From Spirosoma profusum (GTDB lineage: Bacteria; Bacteroidota; Bacteroidia; Cytophagales; Spirosomataceae), in assembly GCF_014699005.1 (NCBI RefSeq), contig NZ_JACWZY010000012.1, positions 62,001-126,000 of the forward strand: 64,000 nt of DNA, written 5' to 3'. The notes below the pieces were generated by a model. It had not been told where the DNA came from, searched no databases, and worked only from the letters and a program-made list of their open reading frames with translations. Within the stretch, counting starts at the first letter, position 1, and each line of letters starts with the position of its first letter. Positions 43,347 through 52,232 of the stretch are shown piece by piece. The translations under genes and the position numbers were made by a program.

Positions 43347-45712
43347 CCCATCCTTTCCAACTGGTACGTAACGTAATAAGATGTACGCTGGTCGGCTGGC
43401 TGGGTTTTGCTACGTCGGGGTACGCCCAAACCCGAATTTTTGTTGCTCCGTCGGGAAGTGATAAACAGGCTGGTACGTTGGCATCGCCACTGGCAACGCT
43501 CGACAAAGCGCTGGCGAACGTAAAAACAGCCCCGCAGAACGAGGTACACATCTATCTACGTAACGGCGTCTATTATTTACCCAAAACGCTACGTATCACT
43601 CCGCAGCAAATTGGCAATAAGACGCTGTTAATCAGTGCTTACCAACGTGAGCAAGTCGAGCTAAATGGCGGACGAAAACTGGCGTTACGTTGGCAAAAAT
43701 CCGACAACGGAATCTGGACAGCGAACGTAGCAGGCGAACCGTTTGAGCAGTTGTACGTCAACGGGAAGAAGCAGGTGCTGGCTCGTTATCCAAACTACGA
43801 TTCGACGGCCCACGTATTTAACGGAACAGCCGCCGACGCCATCAGCCGAACGCGGGCGAGTCGCTGGAAAAATCCGGTGGGTGGCTACGTTCACGCCATT
43901 CACCGGCACGAGTGGGGCGGTTTTCATTACCGCATAACGGGCAAAACGGGGGATACGCTTAGCTATGAAGGTGGCTGGCAGAATAACCGACCGATGGGGA
44001 TGCATAAGAACCAGCGTTTTGTCGAAAATATTTACGAGGAATTGGATGCCCCCGGCGAATGGTTTTACGACAAAACCACCCAAACGCTTTCGTTCATCCC
44101 TCCCGCCGGTCTTGACCTAAACACAGCCGTTGTGGAAGTATCGCGCCTAAAATCGTTGGTGGAGTTGGTTGGGGCGCCAGAGGCACCGCTACGTCAGGTA
44201 CGTATTCAGGGAATCCGGCTGACTAACACCGAACGCACGTTTATGGAGCCGTATGAACCGCTGCTACGTAGCGACTGGATGCTGTACAGAGGGGCAGCGG
44301 TTTATCTGGAAAACACTGAAAACTGCCGTATCGAGTCCTGCGAACTTACCCATCTGGGTGGAAACGCCATTCTCGTCAGTCGATATAATCGGAACGCAAC
44401 GGTTAATGGTTGCCATATTCATCACGTGGGCGCTACGGCCATTGGTTTTGTGGGGGATACGTCGGCGGTTCGTTCTCCTGCATATCGGTATGAGTGGTTT
44501 GTGCCTTATGCCAAGATGGACCTTCGGCCGGGGCCGAAAAATAATCGGTATCCGGCGAACTGCACAGCCAGCGACAACCTCATTCACCACATCGGCGAGA
44601 TTGAAAAACAGGCTACCGGCGTCGAAATATCCATGGCTTCCGACATTACGGTACGTCATAATACGATTTATCAACTACCCCGCGCGGGCATCAACATTGG
44701 CGACGGTACGTGGGGTGGGCATCTGATTGAGTTCAACGATGTGTTCGATACGGTTCTCGAAACCGGCGATCATGGTTCATTCAATTCCTGGGGGCGCGAC
44801 CGCTTCTGGCATCCCAACCGAAAAACGATGGATAGTCTGGTAGCGGCTCATCCCGAATTGATTAAGCTCGATGCGCAGAAACCGGTTGTCATCCGAAATA
44901 ACCGGTTCCGCTGCGACCACGGCTGGGACATAGACCTCGACGATGGCAGTAGTAACTTTCTCATTTCCAGTAATCTACTATTGAATGGCGGATTGAAATT
45001 TCGGGAAGGATTTTACCGTACCGCCGAAAACAATGTGATTCTGAATAATTCCTTTCATCCGCACGTCTGGTTCAAAAACAGTGAGGATGTGTTTCGGAAA
45101 AACATCGTCATGCGTGGCTATTTCCCGATTCAGGTGAATTATTGGGGCAAAGAGCTGGACAACAATTTCTTCCCCGACCAGACCGCTCTACAAAAAGCAC
45201 AACAAAACGGCACCGATGCCCACAGCCAATTTGGCGACCCACAATTTACTAATCCTAAGCAGGGCGATTACAGTGTAGAAAAGGGAAGTCCCGCGCTGGC
45301 GGTTGGTTTTCAGAACTTCCCGATGAATAAGTTTGGCGTTCAGAAAGCGTCTTTACGAGTTTTAGCCCGTTCGCCGAAACTCCCTGAGTTAATCAATTCG
45401 CACAAAGAATCGAACGTAGCGGAGACGACCTGGTTAGGCATTCGGATACGTAACGTGCAGGGTCCGGGCGACCGGTCGGCGTTTGGATTGCCGGATGAAA
45501 AGGGGGTCGTTGTGCTCAACGTACCCAAAGAAAGCAAATTGGCCGCATCAGGTTTACAGAAAGACGACGTAATACGAAGCATCAACGGCACCGACGTAGC
45601 AACCATCACTCAACTGGTGAGTATGCAGCAGCAACTGCATTTTATGAGCACCATACCCATTCGCGTGATGCGAAATCAACGTATCGTAGAGGTTCAATTG
45701 CCTGTGAAGTGA
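43343..45712 (+). CDS. right-handed beta-helix protein with C-terminal PDZ domain (putative polysaccharide-active enzyme)
   Basis: 789 residues; the ATG at 43343 overlaps the SusD stop codon. Signal peptide (NVIRCTLVGWLGFATSGYAQ). The start RIFVAPSGSDKQAGTLASPL is the N-terminus of many pectin-lyase-like beta-helix proteins. Coil residues follow over about 290-620 (CRIESCELTHLGGNAILVS, ATVNGCHIHHVGATAIGFV, DITVRHNTIYQLPRAGINIG, NNRFRCDHGWDIDLDDGSS). Residues of about 690-789 form a PDZ-like domain (GVVVLNVPKESKLAASGLQKDD, VIRSINGTDVATITQL). Linked to susCD, it is the only candidate glycan-active enzyme transcribed with them, perhaps a lyase or glycosidase. Catalytic residues cannot be named, and PDZ on a beta-helix enzyme is an uncommon pairing. 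Confidence 0.82.
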   Translation: MTHPFQLVRNVIRCTLVGWLGFATSGYAQTRIFVAPSGSDKQAGTLASPLATLDKALANVKTAPQNEVHIYLRNGVYYLPKTLRITPQQIGNKTLLISAYQREQVELNGGRKLALRWQKSDNGIWTANVAGEPFEQLYVNGKKQVLARYPNYDSTAHVFNGTAADAISRTRASRWKNPVGGYVHAIHRHEWGGFHYRITGKTGDTLSYEGGWQNNRPMGMHKNQRFVENIYEELDAPGEWFYDKTTQTLSFIPPAGLDLNTAVVEVSRLKSLVELVGAPEAPLRQVRIQGIRLTNTERTFMEPYEPLLRSDWMLYRGAAVYLENTENCRIESCELTHLGGNAILVSRYNRNATVNGCHIHHVGATAIGFVGDTSAVRSPAYRYEWFVPYAKMDLRPGPKNNRYPANCTASDNLIHHIGEIEKQATGVEISMASDITVRHNTIYQLPRAGINIGDGTWGGHLIEFNDVFDTVLETGDHGSFNSWGRDRFWHPNRKTMDSLVAAHPELIKLDAQKPVVIRNNRFRCDHGWDIDLDDGSSNFLISSNLLLNGGLKFREGFYRTAENNVILNNSFHPHVWFKNSEDVFRKNIVMRGYFPIQVNYWGKELDNNFFPDQTALQKAQQNGTDAHSQFGDPQFTNPKQGDYSVEKGSPALAVGFQNFPMNKFGVQKASLRVLARSPKLPELINSHKESNVAETTWLGIRIRNVQGPGDRSAFGLPDEKGVVVLNVPKESKLAASGLQKDDVIRSINGTDVATITQLVSMQQQLHFMSTIPIRVMRNQRIVEVQLPVK

Positions 45713-45714
45713 AA

Positions 45715-45745
45715 ACAGAAAAGTGGTTTTGAACCGCTTTTCTGT
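45715..45745. terminator. terminator hairpin between convergent genes
   Basis: The 14-bp stem ACAGAAAAGTGGTT (45715-45728) with AACCGCTTTTCTGT (45732-45745) has one G-T pair and a 3-nt loop, between the ends of the beta-helix gene and the surface-protein gene. It can serve both directions. Confidence 0.65.
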
Positions 45746-45753
45746 CACAAACG

Positions 45754-48700
45754 CTAATTCAATCTAAGTTTACTTCCTGAAGCATATATCAGTTGGCCTG
45801 ACGGGCTGAAGGTCACTCGAAGGGCATTTCCCGTATAGCTAGCTGGCAGCGTTACAGCGTGATTCAGCGTCATTACGTCTGTACTGACCGGTAAACGTCC
45901 ACACGACCAGACCGTCGGATCATCCCAGGCGCCAGCTTTGATCGTAAACATATTTACACAAGCCGTCGAGTTAGTCACTGTAATCTGGAACGTAGTCGAA
46001 AGAGTCAGTCCGCCTGGATCGGTAACCACAACCGTTACCGTGAAAGGCGAACCAACCGTAGAGGAAGGTGTGCCACTGATTGTTGACGGGGCCGTAAACG
46101 TGAGCCCAATTGGTAATCCACTCACTTCCAGGGCGAGGCCGTTCGGCGTTTCTGCATCGGTAAAATTACTGGCGGAAATAAGCAGAAGAAAAGGCTGGTT
46201 CACAGGGGCTACTTGTGGCCCAATGCTCTGAACCACAGCAGGATTTGTGTTGGATACCGGCAACACACTTAGCGTAAACGTAGTCGAAACCGACAAACCG
46301 ATTGGATCGGTAGCCACGATCGTTACAGTAAATGGTGAACCAACCGTGGTAGAGGGAGTGCCTGAGATGGTAGTTGGGGCGGAGAAACTAAGTCCATTGG
46401 GTAATCCACTCACCGTCAGGGTAAGGTTATTGGGGGTTTCTGCATCAGTGAACGTACCGGAGGGAATAGTAAATAAATAGGCCGTCTCTACAGTTGCCGT
46501 CTGTGAAGCAATAAGCTGCGCCACCGTTGGAGGTGTTTGGGGTGGAGGGCTTACCGTCAGCAGGAACGTAGTGTTTACCGACAAATTGCCTGGATCAGTG
46601 GCAATTACTGTTATTAAAAAAGGAGAGCCGACCGTAGTAGAGGGCGTTCCTGAGATGATATTCGGTGAAGTAAAGCTAAGTCCAGCAGGCAATCCAGCCA
46701 CACTTAGTGTAAGGTTATTCGGCGTTTGGGCGTCGGTGAACGTAGCAGAAGGAATGGTAAAGATATAACTTACGTTTAACGTAGCAGTCTGTGAGCCAAT
46801 GCCCTGCGCTACAGTTGGTGGTGTATTTTTATCCGTAATCGTTACACTCACCGAATTTGTAGCAATGCCGTTATAGGCCGGATCGGTGCTGGTAGTAGTT
46901 TGAATTATGTGGGCAGTATGCATGCCCTCCACTACGTTGTCATCAATAGCGGTTACGCTCACCGTCTGGGCTATGCTATAGGAAGATGGTGTGAATGTCA
47001 GCGAAGTAGGACTAACTGACAACTGTGAACCAGGATTGATAGACACGATTACATTGGCCACCGGCTGACTGTTGAGCTTAACCATATATGAATCAGTAGC
47101 TCCGCCTTCAACAACGGTTGTGCTGCTGCCGGATTCAACGACCAGCACCCGATTCAGCGGAACGTAATAACCACCCGGATTACCCAGATTACCCGTTGTG
47201 GCTATATACGAATTCTGACCATCGCCAACGACGGCAAGTTGATACGTAGCAGTCTGATTTAAGCCCAGATTGGCAGGTGCTGTCCAACCGCTTACGTCGT
47301 TTGTACGTACCGAACCTGAAATAGTTTGATCATCAAACGTCAGTCTATCCACCAGTGTAGCCGACGTATTGTAAATATTTATTTCATCGCTACGTCCAAG
47401 ATTCTCTGTATTTCCACCAAGCACTTTAACCGAAGTGGGCAGATACCAGGCTCTTCGGAAAACGGACACATCGGCCTCCGTCACAACAACCGATTCGCCC
47501 GGTTGCACGATGCCTAAGCCACTCAGTGAAAATGAACCTGCCTGACGCGAATTATCGTCGTAGCTCCAGCCAGTCAGATTAACGGATGCATTACCCACAT
47601 TAGTTAATTCGAAATATTCGCCGGGCGTACCACTGTACATATATTCGGTGATACGGATGATGCCCACTGGAGTCGAGCTAACCGAGAAGGAAAACATAGC
47701 AGTGGTCATATTACTTGCCGGATCGATGGCCGTGATCGTGACCGACGACAACCCTCCCGTAGTAGGTGTACCGCTAATTGCCCGGGTGACGACATTAAAC
47801 GACAAGCCATTGGGAAGGCCTGTAGCGGCATAAAGAAGCGTCTGACTCTCTGGGTCGGTGAAAGCCGGTACTACGTAGCTAAACGAGACGCCCACGGTGG
47901 CAGTCTGATTACTGAGCGAAGCGGCAACCGATGGCTGATTGGCGTTAATAAGTATCCCCAAAGTGGCCGTTACTGAAGCTCCTGCCGGATCGGTGGCTAC
48001 TACTGTTACCGTATTGGGGCCGCTGACCGTTGGTATACCAGAAATAATACGTGTCACATTATCGGCACTCAGACCAGCCGCTACACCCGTGATGATGTAA
48101 GCAAGTGTCTGACTCTCCGGGTCCGTAAAAGTGGGTACAGTATAGCTGAAGGGTACGGCAACAACACCGTTCTGGTCGGAAATAGCAGGAGCAACGGGGG
48201 GCAGATTAGCCGAGCCTACCGTCGTGCTAACTGTGGCCGTAGAGCCGTTATTAACCTTATTCGATTCTGTAATGGTGTTGGCCTCATCAACAACAGCAGC
48301 ACCGGGCTGTACAGTAATAGTACCCTCAGTGGGCGACGATACAGTAACTGTCAACCTAGCACTGCTACTGGCGGATATAGCCCCCCCTTCAAAGGATACG
48401 ACACCACCTGATTGCGTCGCCGTGAAATTGTCTGCTTCAGTTGCACTGACGTAAGAAACCCCCGCTGGCAGCGTAAACGAAACCGGTACGTTGGTAGCCG
48501 TAGCATTGCCTATGTTGCCAACAACCAAACTATATATAAAGGGTTGGTCCACAATGGCCGACGATGGGCCTGCCACAGACACGGTCAGATCGGGTTGAGC
48601 CGGAATGTTAACTCCCTTTACCGTTACCATGTCGAATCGCCAATTTCCTGATGTTGCATACGTTGAGCCTGGATTGGCAGCCGTATAACTTGTAGGACTA

Positions 48701-49275
48701 ACCGCTGGAACCGAAAATTCCGCAACGATACGGAAACGAACATCGGTACGATTATCAATGGCCGTGATGGATGATAAATCGTACTGGTTGTTGTTATAGA
48801 ATTGATCGCCTGCTGTAGCGGAAAAGGGCGGTGTGACATCCGTGTAAGACGTGCCCCCATCGGTAGAGTATTGCAGGCGAGCTCTATTGACAGCTGTATT
48901 GCTAAAACGTTGATCCCAGGAAACCGTCAGACTCTGGAAACCAGTCGTTGCAACCCGGAATTCGATACCGGCGGTTTTATTGTTTTGGGTAGCAGACGGA
49001 AAGTTGGCAACGCCATAGCCTGTGTTGTCAGAAGCTGCCGGATCACTTGAGCCAGACCCGTTGGCAAACGATCCTGTTGTACCACCGACAGTGCTTAAAC
49101 TACCTGTGCCCGTCGACGGCGTTGTCGTGCCCGTACTGTTGGATACATCAGAGGGAACAGAATTGAAATTCCATTGAGTGATAGTCGTTTGCGCCCAACT
49201 GGCCGACCCCATTAGCCATAGCGCTAAAAGGGGAAAGCAAGTCAGAAAAACACGACGCAAGGAAACGTGCTTCAT
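45754..49275 (-). CDS. large secreted multi-domain surface protein (Ig-like repeats, lamin-tail domain)
   Basis: 1173 residues. Signal peptide ends ...MGSASWAQ. Order by eye: a jelly-roll-like N-terminal region (about 30-225, SLTVSWDQRFSNTAVNRARL); a DUF11/CARDB-like domain (about 228-350, VAGPSSAIVDQPFIYSLVVG); two cadherin/putative-Ig repeats (about 360-540); a lamin-tail domain (about 543-690, IIRITEYMYSGTPGEYFELT); a Calx-beta-like stretch (about 730-835); three highly similar Ig repeats (about 840-1110, each with FTDAxTPN, GLPxGLxF and ISGTPSTTVGSPF); and a short C-terminal segment (WDDPTVWSCGRLPVSTDV). No canonical T9SS tail is obvious. Probably an adhesive or matrix protein on the surface. 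A -7 element lies upstream. Confidence 0.8.
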   Translation of the reverse strand: MKHVSLRRVFLTCFPLLALWLMGSASWAQTTITQWNFNSVPSDVSNSTGTTTPSTGTGSLSTVGGTTGSFANGSGSSDPAASDNTGYGVANFPSATQNNKTAGIEFRVATTGFQSLTVSWDQRFSNTAVNRARLQYSTDGGTSYTDVTPPFSATAGDQFYNNNQYDLSSITAIDNRTDVRFRIVAEFSVPAVSPTSYTAANPGSTYATSGNWRFDMVTVKGVNIPAQPDLTVSVAGPSSAIVDQPFIYSLVVGNIGNATATNVPVSFTLPAGVSYVSATEADNFTATQSGGVVSFEGGAISASSSARLTVTVSSPTEGTITVQPGAAVVDEANTITESNKVNNGSTATVSTTVGSANLPPVAPAISDQNGVVAVPFSYTVPTFTDPESQTLAYIITGVAAGLSADNVTRIISGIPTVSGPNTVTVVATDPAGASVTATLGILINANQPSVAASLSNQTATVGVSFSYVVPAFTDPESQTLLYAATGLPNGLSFNVVTRAISGTPTTGGLSSVTITAIDPASNMTTAMFSFSVSSTPVGIIRITEYMYSGTPGEYFELTNVGNASVNLTGWSYDDNSRQAGSFSLSGLGIVQPGESVVVTEADVSVFRRAWYLPTSVKVLGGNTENLGRSDEINIYNTSATLVDRLTFDDQTISGSVRTNDVSGWTAPANLGLNQTATYQLAVVGDGQNSYIATTGNLGNPGGYYVPLNRVLVVESGSSTTVVEGGATDSYMVKLNSQPVANVIVSINPGSQLSVSPTSLTFTPSSYSIAQTVSVTAIDDNVVEGMHTAHIIQTTTSTDPAYNGIATNSVSVTITDKNTPPTVAQGIGSQTATLNVSYIFTIPSATFTDAQTPNNLTLSVAGLPAGLSFTSPNIISGTPSTTVGSPFLITVIATDPGNLSVNTTFLLTVSPPPQTPPTVAQLIASQTATVETAYLFTIPSGTFTDAETPNNLTLTVSGLPNGLSFSAPTTISGTPSTTVGSPFTVTIVATDPIGLSVSTTFTLSVLPVSNTNPAVVQSIGPQVAPVNQPFLLLISASNFTDAETPNGLALEVSGLPIGLTFTAPSTISGTPSSTVGSPFTVTVVVTDPGGLTLSTTFQITVTNSTACVNMFTIKAGAWDDPTVWSCGRLPVSTDVMTLNHAVTLPASYTGNALRVTFSPSGQLIYASGSKLRLN

Positions 49276-49341
49276 AAACTGATTATGGCTGTTACGGATT
49301 AAGAGTTCAGACGCTCAATGGGAGAAAGTATCTGATTAGCA

Positions 49342-49349
49342 CAAAATTA
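49342..49349 (-). promoter_or_regulatory. Bacteroidota -7 promoter element for the surface protein gene
   Basis: Reads TAATTTTG on the minus strand (TAnnTTTG), 66 bp before the ATG at 49275. Confidence 0.45.
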
Positions 49350-49424
49350 CAACTCAACTTCACACGATCGGCTATAGTAACAATCTATTACTATGGCGCT
49401 TGTTAATGAGCCAACGTCTACAAA

Positions 49425-49468
49425 AAATAATCGGCACCGAAAAGCTAAGCTTCCGGTGCCGATTATTT
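49425..49468. terminator. intrinsic terminator with A- and T-tracts
   Basis: A perfect 15-bp stem (AAATAATCGGCACCG at 49425-49439 with its inverse at 49454-49468), preceded by A residues and followed by T residues, so it works on both strands. On the minus strand it lies about 80 bp after the DUF4394 gene and would separate it from the surface protein gene. Confidence 0.75.
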
Positions 49469-49476
49469 TTTTTATC

Positions 49477-49528
49477 CATCCCGAACGCCCTGGTGATGAC
49501 GTTTGTCATCACCAGGGCGTTCGGGATG
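49477..49528. repeat. 24-bp perfect inverted repeat with 4-nt loop
   Basis: The arms 49477-49500 and 49505-49528 are exact inverses containing CGAACGCCCTGGTGATGAC. It lies immediately beside the terminator hairpin at 49425-49468, so the DUF4394 gene is followed by two unrelated long hairpins in tandem. Confidence 0.88.
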
Positions 49529-49550
49529 ACTCTATTCAGGAGAACCTGTC

Positions 49551-51122
49551 TTAAAAACCTAAACCGAGCGCAAAGCCGCGAACGGTCGGGTTACCCGGAA
49601 TGGTGGCCACAGCCGAAGCAGCACCAGACCCTAAATTGATGCTATATATGGTTGTTGTTCCACCAGAACGTAGCAGTGCATAACCCATATTGCTCGTGCC
49701 GCCAATATCGAATCCATTGCCCCCTTCGGCACTAAAGCCCAGACCACCAACTGGAACCAACGTACCATTATTTGGTGGATTTTGGATAACCAACGTAGCG
49801 TTGGCCGTACGAATGTCAATGTCATACAACGTAGTAGCCGTAGAACCAGCGAAGTTGTTGGTATAAGCCGCAGCTGTTACAACGGGCGAGCCTGGATTCA
49901 ACGGTGTGTCCTGAGCGGCCAGCGTTCCATCATTTGGATTGAGACGCAAATCCTGACCACTGTTGGTAACCACCCGAATCCGGTCAACGGTTGGGTTGAA
50001 GTCGAAGCCAATGTCCGTGCCGGACAGCGTCGGACTGAATGGGCCACCGCCAACAGCTGTAGCAGCTCCCGTACCCAGATTGATGGTATACAGACGGCTC
50101 GTACTGCCCAGTACGTACAACTGTCCATTCGCCGGACGGAAATCAAGCCCATAAACCGTTTCGCCCGGTTGCATACCTGTAATCGCTTTCGCAACAGGCG
50201 ATGGCGACATCGGGTTGAAGATCCACAGATTGTTCGAACCATCAGCCGAATAAGCCACCGGCTCCGTTGGAATGGCCAATCCTACGATGCTCATTCCTCC
50301 TGGCAAACCACCCAGATATTCAACGCGGCCGTTGCTCAGATTCACCTGATAAAAACCCTGCGTATTGTTGCTGATCAGGGCAGCCACAGCGTCGCCATTA
50401 GGTGCAATATCGAAACTTCCCGTACCAGCGATGTCGATGCCCAGCATACCTACTTCCACCAACGTACCATTATTAGGGGGGTCCTGCCGGTATAATTTGT
50501 CGGTAATCGGATCGATGTCATACAACGTAGTGGTGGTTGCGCCCGACCGGTTGTTGGTATAGGCTGCACCCGACAGTGCCACGCCCGGAACACCATTAAT
50601 CGCACCATCTGCCATAGCAAGACCTCCCGTTTCTGGATGCAGCCGTAGGTTCTGGCCTTTGTTCGTAATAAGGCGAATCCGGTCGACGGTTGGGTTGAAA
50701 TCAAAGCCCACAACGTCGCCATTGACAGCGGGCGAGAAAGGGCCTGTTCCCAAGGCTGTTGCTACCCCACTCGCCAGGTTGATCATGTACAACCGGCTCC
50801 CGTTACTAACCGCATAAAGTTGCCCCGTTGCCGGGCGAAAATCAATCGCTGTCAGGCGTTCATTGTTCAGTACACCGGTAACCGTTATGGTGCCCATATT
50901 AGCCGACGGATTCTGGGTATTCAGCTTAATAAGCTGATTATTATCGGTCAATACGTAGAACATGAAATCAGCCGATAATCGGGCGTTAGCCGTATTTACC
51001 TGTGGCTCAAGTTGTACCTGAGCATCACGGCAGGATTCGAGTGTCATCAGGGAGCCAACAGTCAGCAAACCCATGAAAAGGCGGAGTGGTTGTTTGTAGC
51101 GCATAACTGTAGTTTTTTTCAT
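49551..51122 (-). CDS. DUF4394 lipoprotein with two repeated domains
   Basis: 523 residues. Signal peptide and lipobox LESC with Cys31. The mature protein consists of two copies of one beta-propeller-like domain, about 50-285 and 290-523. Both copies carry FRPATGQLY/FRPANGQLY, GFDFNPTVDRIR, NxGQxLRLxP and the segments AYTNN, TTLYDID and NPPNNGTLV. This is the DUF4394 pattern, whose function is not established. Members are usually extracellular. Monocistronic, with two hairpins after the stop codon. An ATG at 51104 is an alternative start. Confidence 0.88.
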   Translation of the reverse strand: MKKTTVMRYKQPLRLFMGLLTVGSLMTLESCRDAQVQLEPQVNTANARLSADFMFYVLTDNNQLIKLNTQNPSANMGTITVTGVLNNERLTAIDFRPATGQLYAVSNGSRLYMINLASGVATALGTGPFSPAVNGDVVGFDFNPTVDRIRLITNKGQNLRLHPETGGLAMADGAINGVPGVALSGAAYTNNRSGATTTTLYDIDPITDKLYRQDPPNNGTLVEVGMLGIDIAGTGSFDIAPNGDAVAALISNNTQGFYQVNLSNGRVEYLGGLPGGMSIVGLAIPTEPVAYSADGSNNLWIFNPMSPSPVAKAITGMQPGETVYGLDFRPANGQLYVLGSTSRLYTINLGTGAATAVGGGPFSPTLSGTDIGFDFNPTVDRIRVVTNSGQDLRLNPNDGTLAAQDTPLNPGSPVVTAAAYTNNFAGSTATTLYDIDIRTANATLVIQNPPNNGTLVPVGGLGFSAEGGNGFDIGGTSNMGYALLRSGGTTTIYSINLGSGAASAVATIPGNPTVRGFALGLGF

Positions 51123-51284
51123 TCGGGAGTCGTTAAATGATAAATGAAAACGATACTCACAGGGCTATACGGCTACGATCATAAAATAGATTTGCAAAAA
51201 TTAAAAATTCGTTAAAAAACAATTTAACGGTATTTATCCAATCTACGAACGTAGTGCATTCGGATAACGTAACAGGTTATGGGT

Positions 51285-52043
51285 TTACATGTAAATCACG
51301 CATTCGACAGGCCAACGCGTATGAATTAACTCAGCTAACACCTGCAATCCCCACACTTCAGAACGTTGGTGCCCAATAGCGACCACGGCTATACCAGTCT
51401 CATCGACAGCCACTTGGGCAGGCTTTCGATACGCTCCCGTCAGGTACATATTCGCCCCTCGCCCATCCGCTTCCCGAACAAGGGCATCGGTCATGGCACC
51501 TACTACGGCAATGCGAGAGCTTTCGGCATTCCAGCCACTAGCGAGGTGCCCAGCTTCGGCTCTGTCGTAGCCGCCAAACAATTCTTTAATTCGGGTCAGC
51601 CAGCTATCGAACTCATCTTCCGCTACGTTCACAATCATGCCCAGCGGTCGTTGGGGCAGGATTGTGCCATCGTCGGTAACCGACTGCTTATAGCCAATTG
51701 GCTCAGGCGGAGACGTAGCACCTAGTTCATGCGCCAGTTGCCTGTTATGGCCTACCGTCATCGTTTCATCGAAAGGCAGATGGTGCGACAGTACGCCAAT
51801 ATCGGCGGGTATTGTTGAGAGATCGAGTTGCCAGGGGCGGTGCAGCCAGATGGCGTCGAGGTGTTGTTCAGCTATCCATTCGGCCAGCGTCGGAAACGGT
51901 TCCAGTGCCAGGCCGATACGTCGTATGGATCGTTTTGAGGGGTAATAAATTCCACCCTGTTCATCGGCTGGATAGTTTTCAGTAGTCAGTTCGCTACGCA
52001 GGAAATCCCCAATCTCCTGAAGCGAAGGATGTTCTGTATTCAT
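51285..52043 (-). CDS. Nif3-like dinuclear metal center protein
   Basis: 252 residues. The pattern fits the NIF3/YbgI family, hexameric proteins with a two-metal site: HLDAIWLHRPWQLD and VLSHHLPFDE in the first half supply His/Asp ligands, RIAVVGAMTDALVREADGRGA and NMYLTGAY form the second lobe, and AVVAIGHQRSEVWGLQVLAE supplies the final His-Glu pair (family consensus G-H-x-x-S-E). The molecular role of this family is uncertain; proposals include GTP cyclohydrolase-type hydrolase and metal chaperone. Single gene on the minus strand; a palindrome separates it from the MFS gene. Confidence 0.75.
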   Translation of the reverse strand: MNTEHPSLQEIGDFLRSELTTENYPADEQGGIYYPSKRSIRRIGLALEPFPTLAEWIAEQHLDAIWLHRPWQLDLSTIPADIGVLSHHLPFDETMTVGHNRQLAHELGATSPPEPIGYKQSVTDDGTILPQRPLGMIVNVAEDEFDSWLTRIKELFGGYDRAEAGHLASGWNAESSRIAVVGAMTDALVREADGRGANMYLTGAYRKPAQVAVDETGIAVVAIGHQRSEVWGLQVLAELIHTRWPVECVIYM

Positions 52044-52083
52044 ACTTCTTTAAACTACCCTTATTCTTTATGGTTATTTTTTT

Positions 52084-52167
52084 AACCACAAAGAGCGCTA
52101 AGGTTTACGCAAAGTACCGCGAAGCACTCTGCGAATCCTTGCGTAAACCTCTACGCTCTTTGCGGTT
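52084..52167. repeat. imperfect ~31-bp inverted repeat between Nif3-like and MFS genes
   Basis: The left arm (52084-52114, AACCACAAAGAGCGCTAAGG at its start) pairs with the right arm (52137-52167, CTCTTTGCGGTT at its end) with three or four mismatches. It fills the divergent intergenic region and ends about 65 bp before the MFS ATG. Confidence 0.8.
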
Positions 52168-52232
52168 TGAAAAGCGAAATCCTGAATAAAAGCGTATGTT
52201 TATCCACCTAAATTCCTAAGCTGATCAGTACA

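Noticed and set aside
45938-46768. Regular repeats in the surface protein gene as a CRISPR array
   Set aside because: The period is about 270 bp, in frame, and encodes Ig-like repeats; no short direct repeats with unique spacers are present.
49963-50495. Plus-strand ORFs opposite the DUF4394 gene (up to 237 residues)
   Set aside because: They are antisense shadows rich in Arg, Thr and Ser and mirror the duplicated domain.
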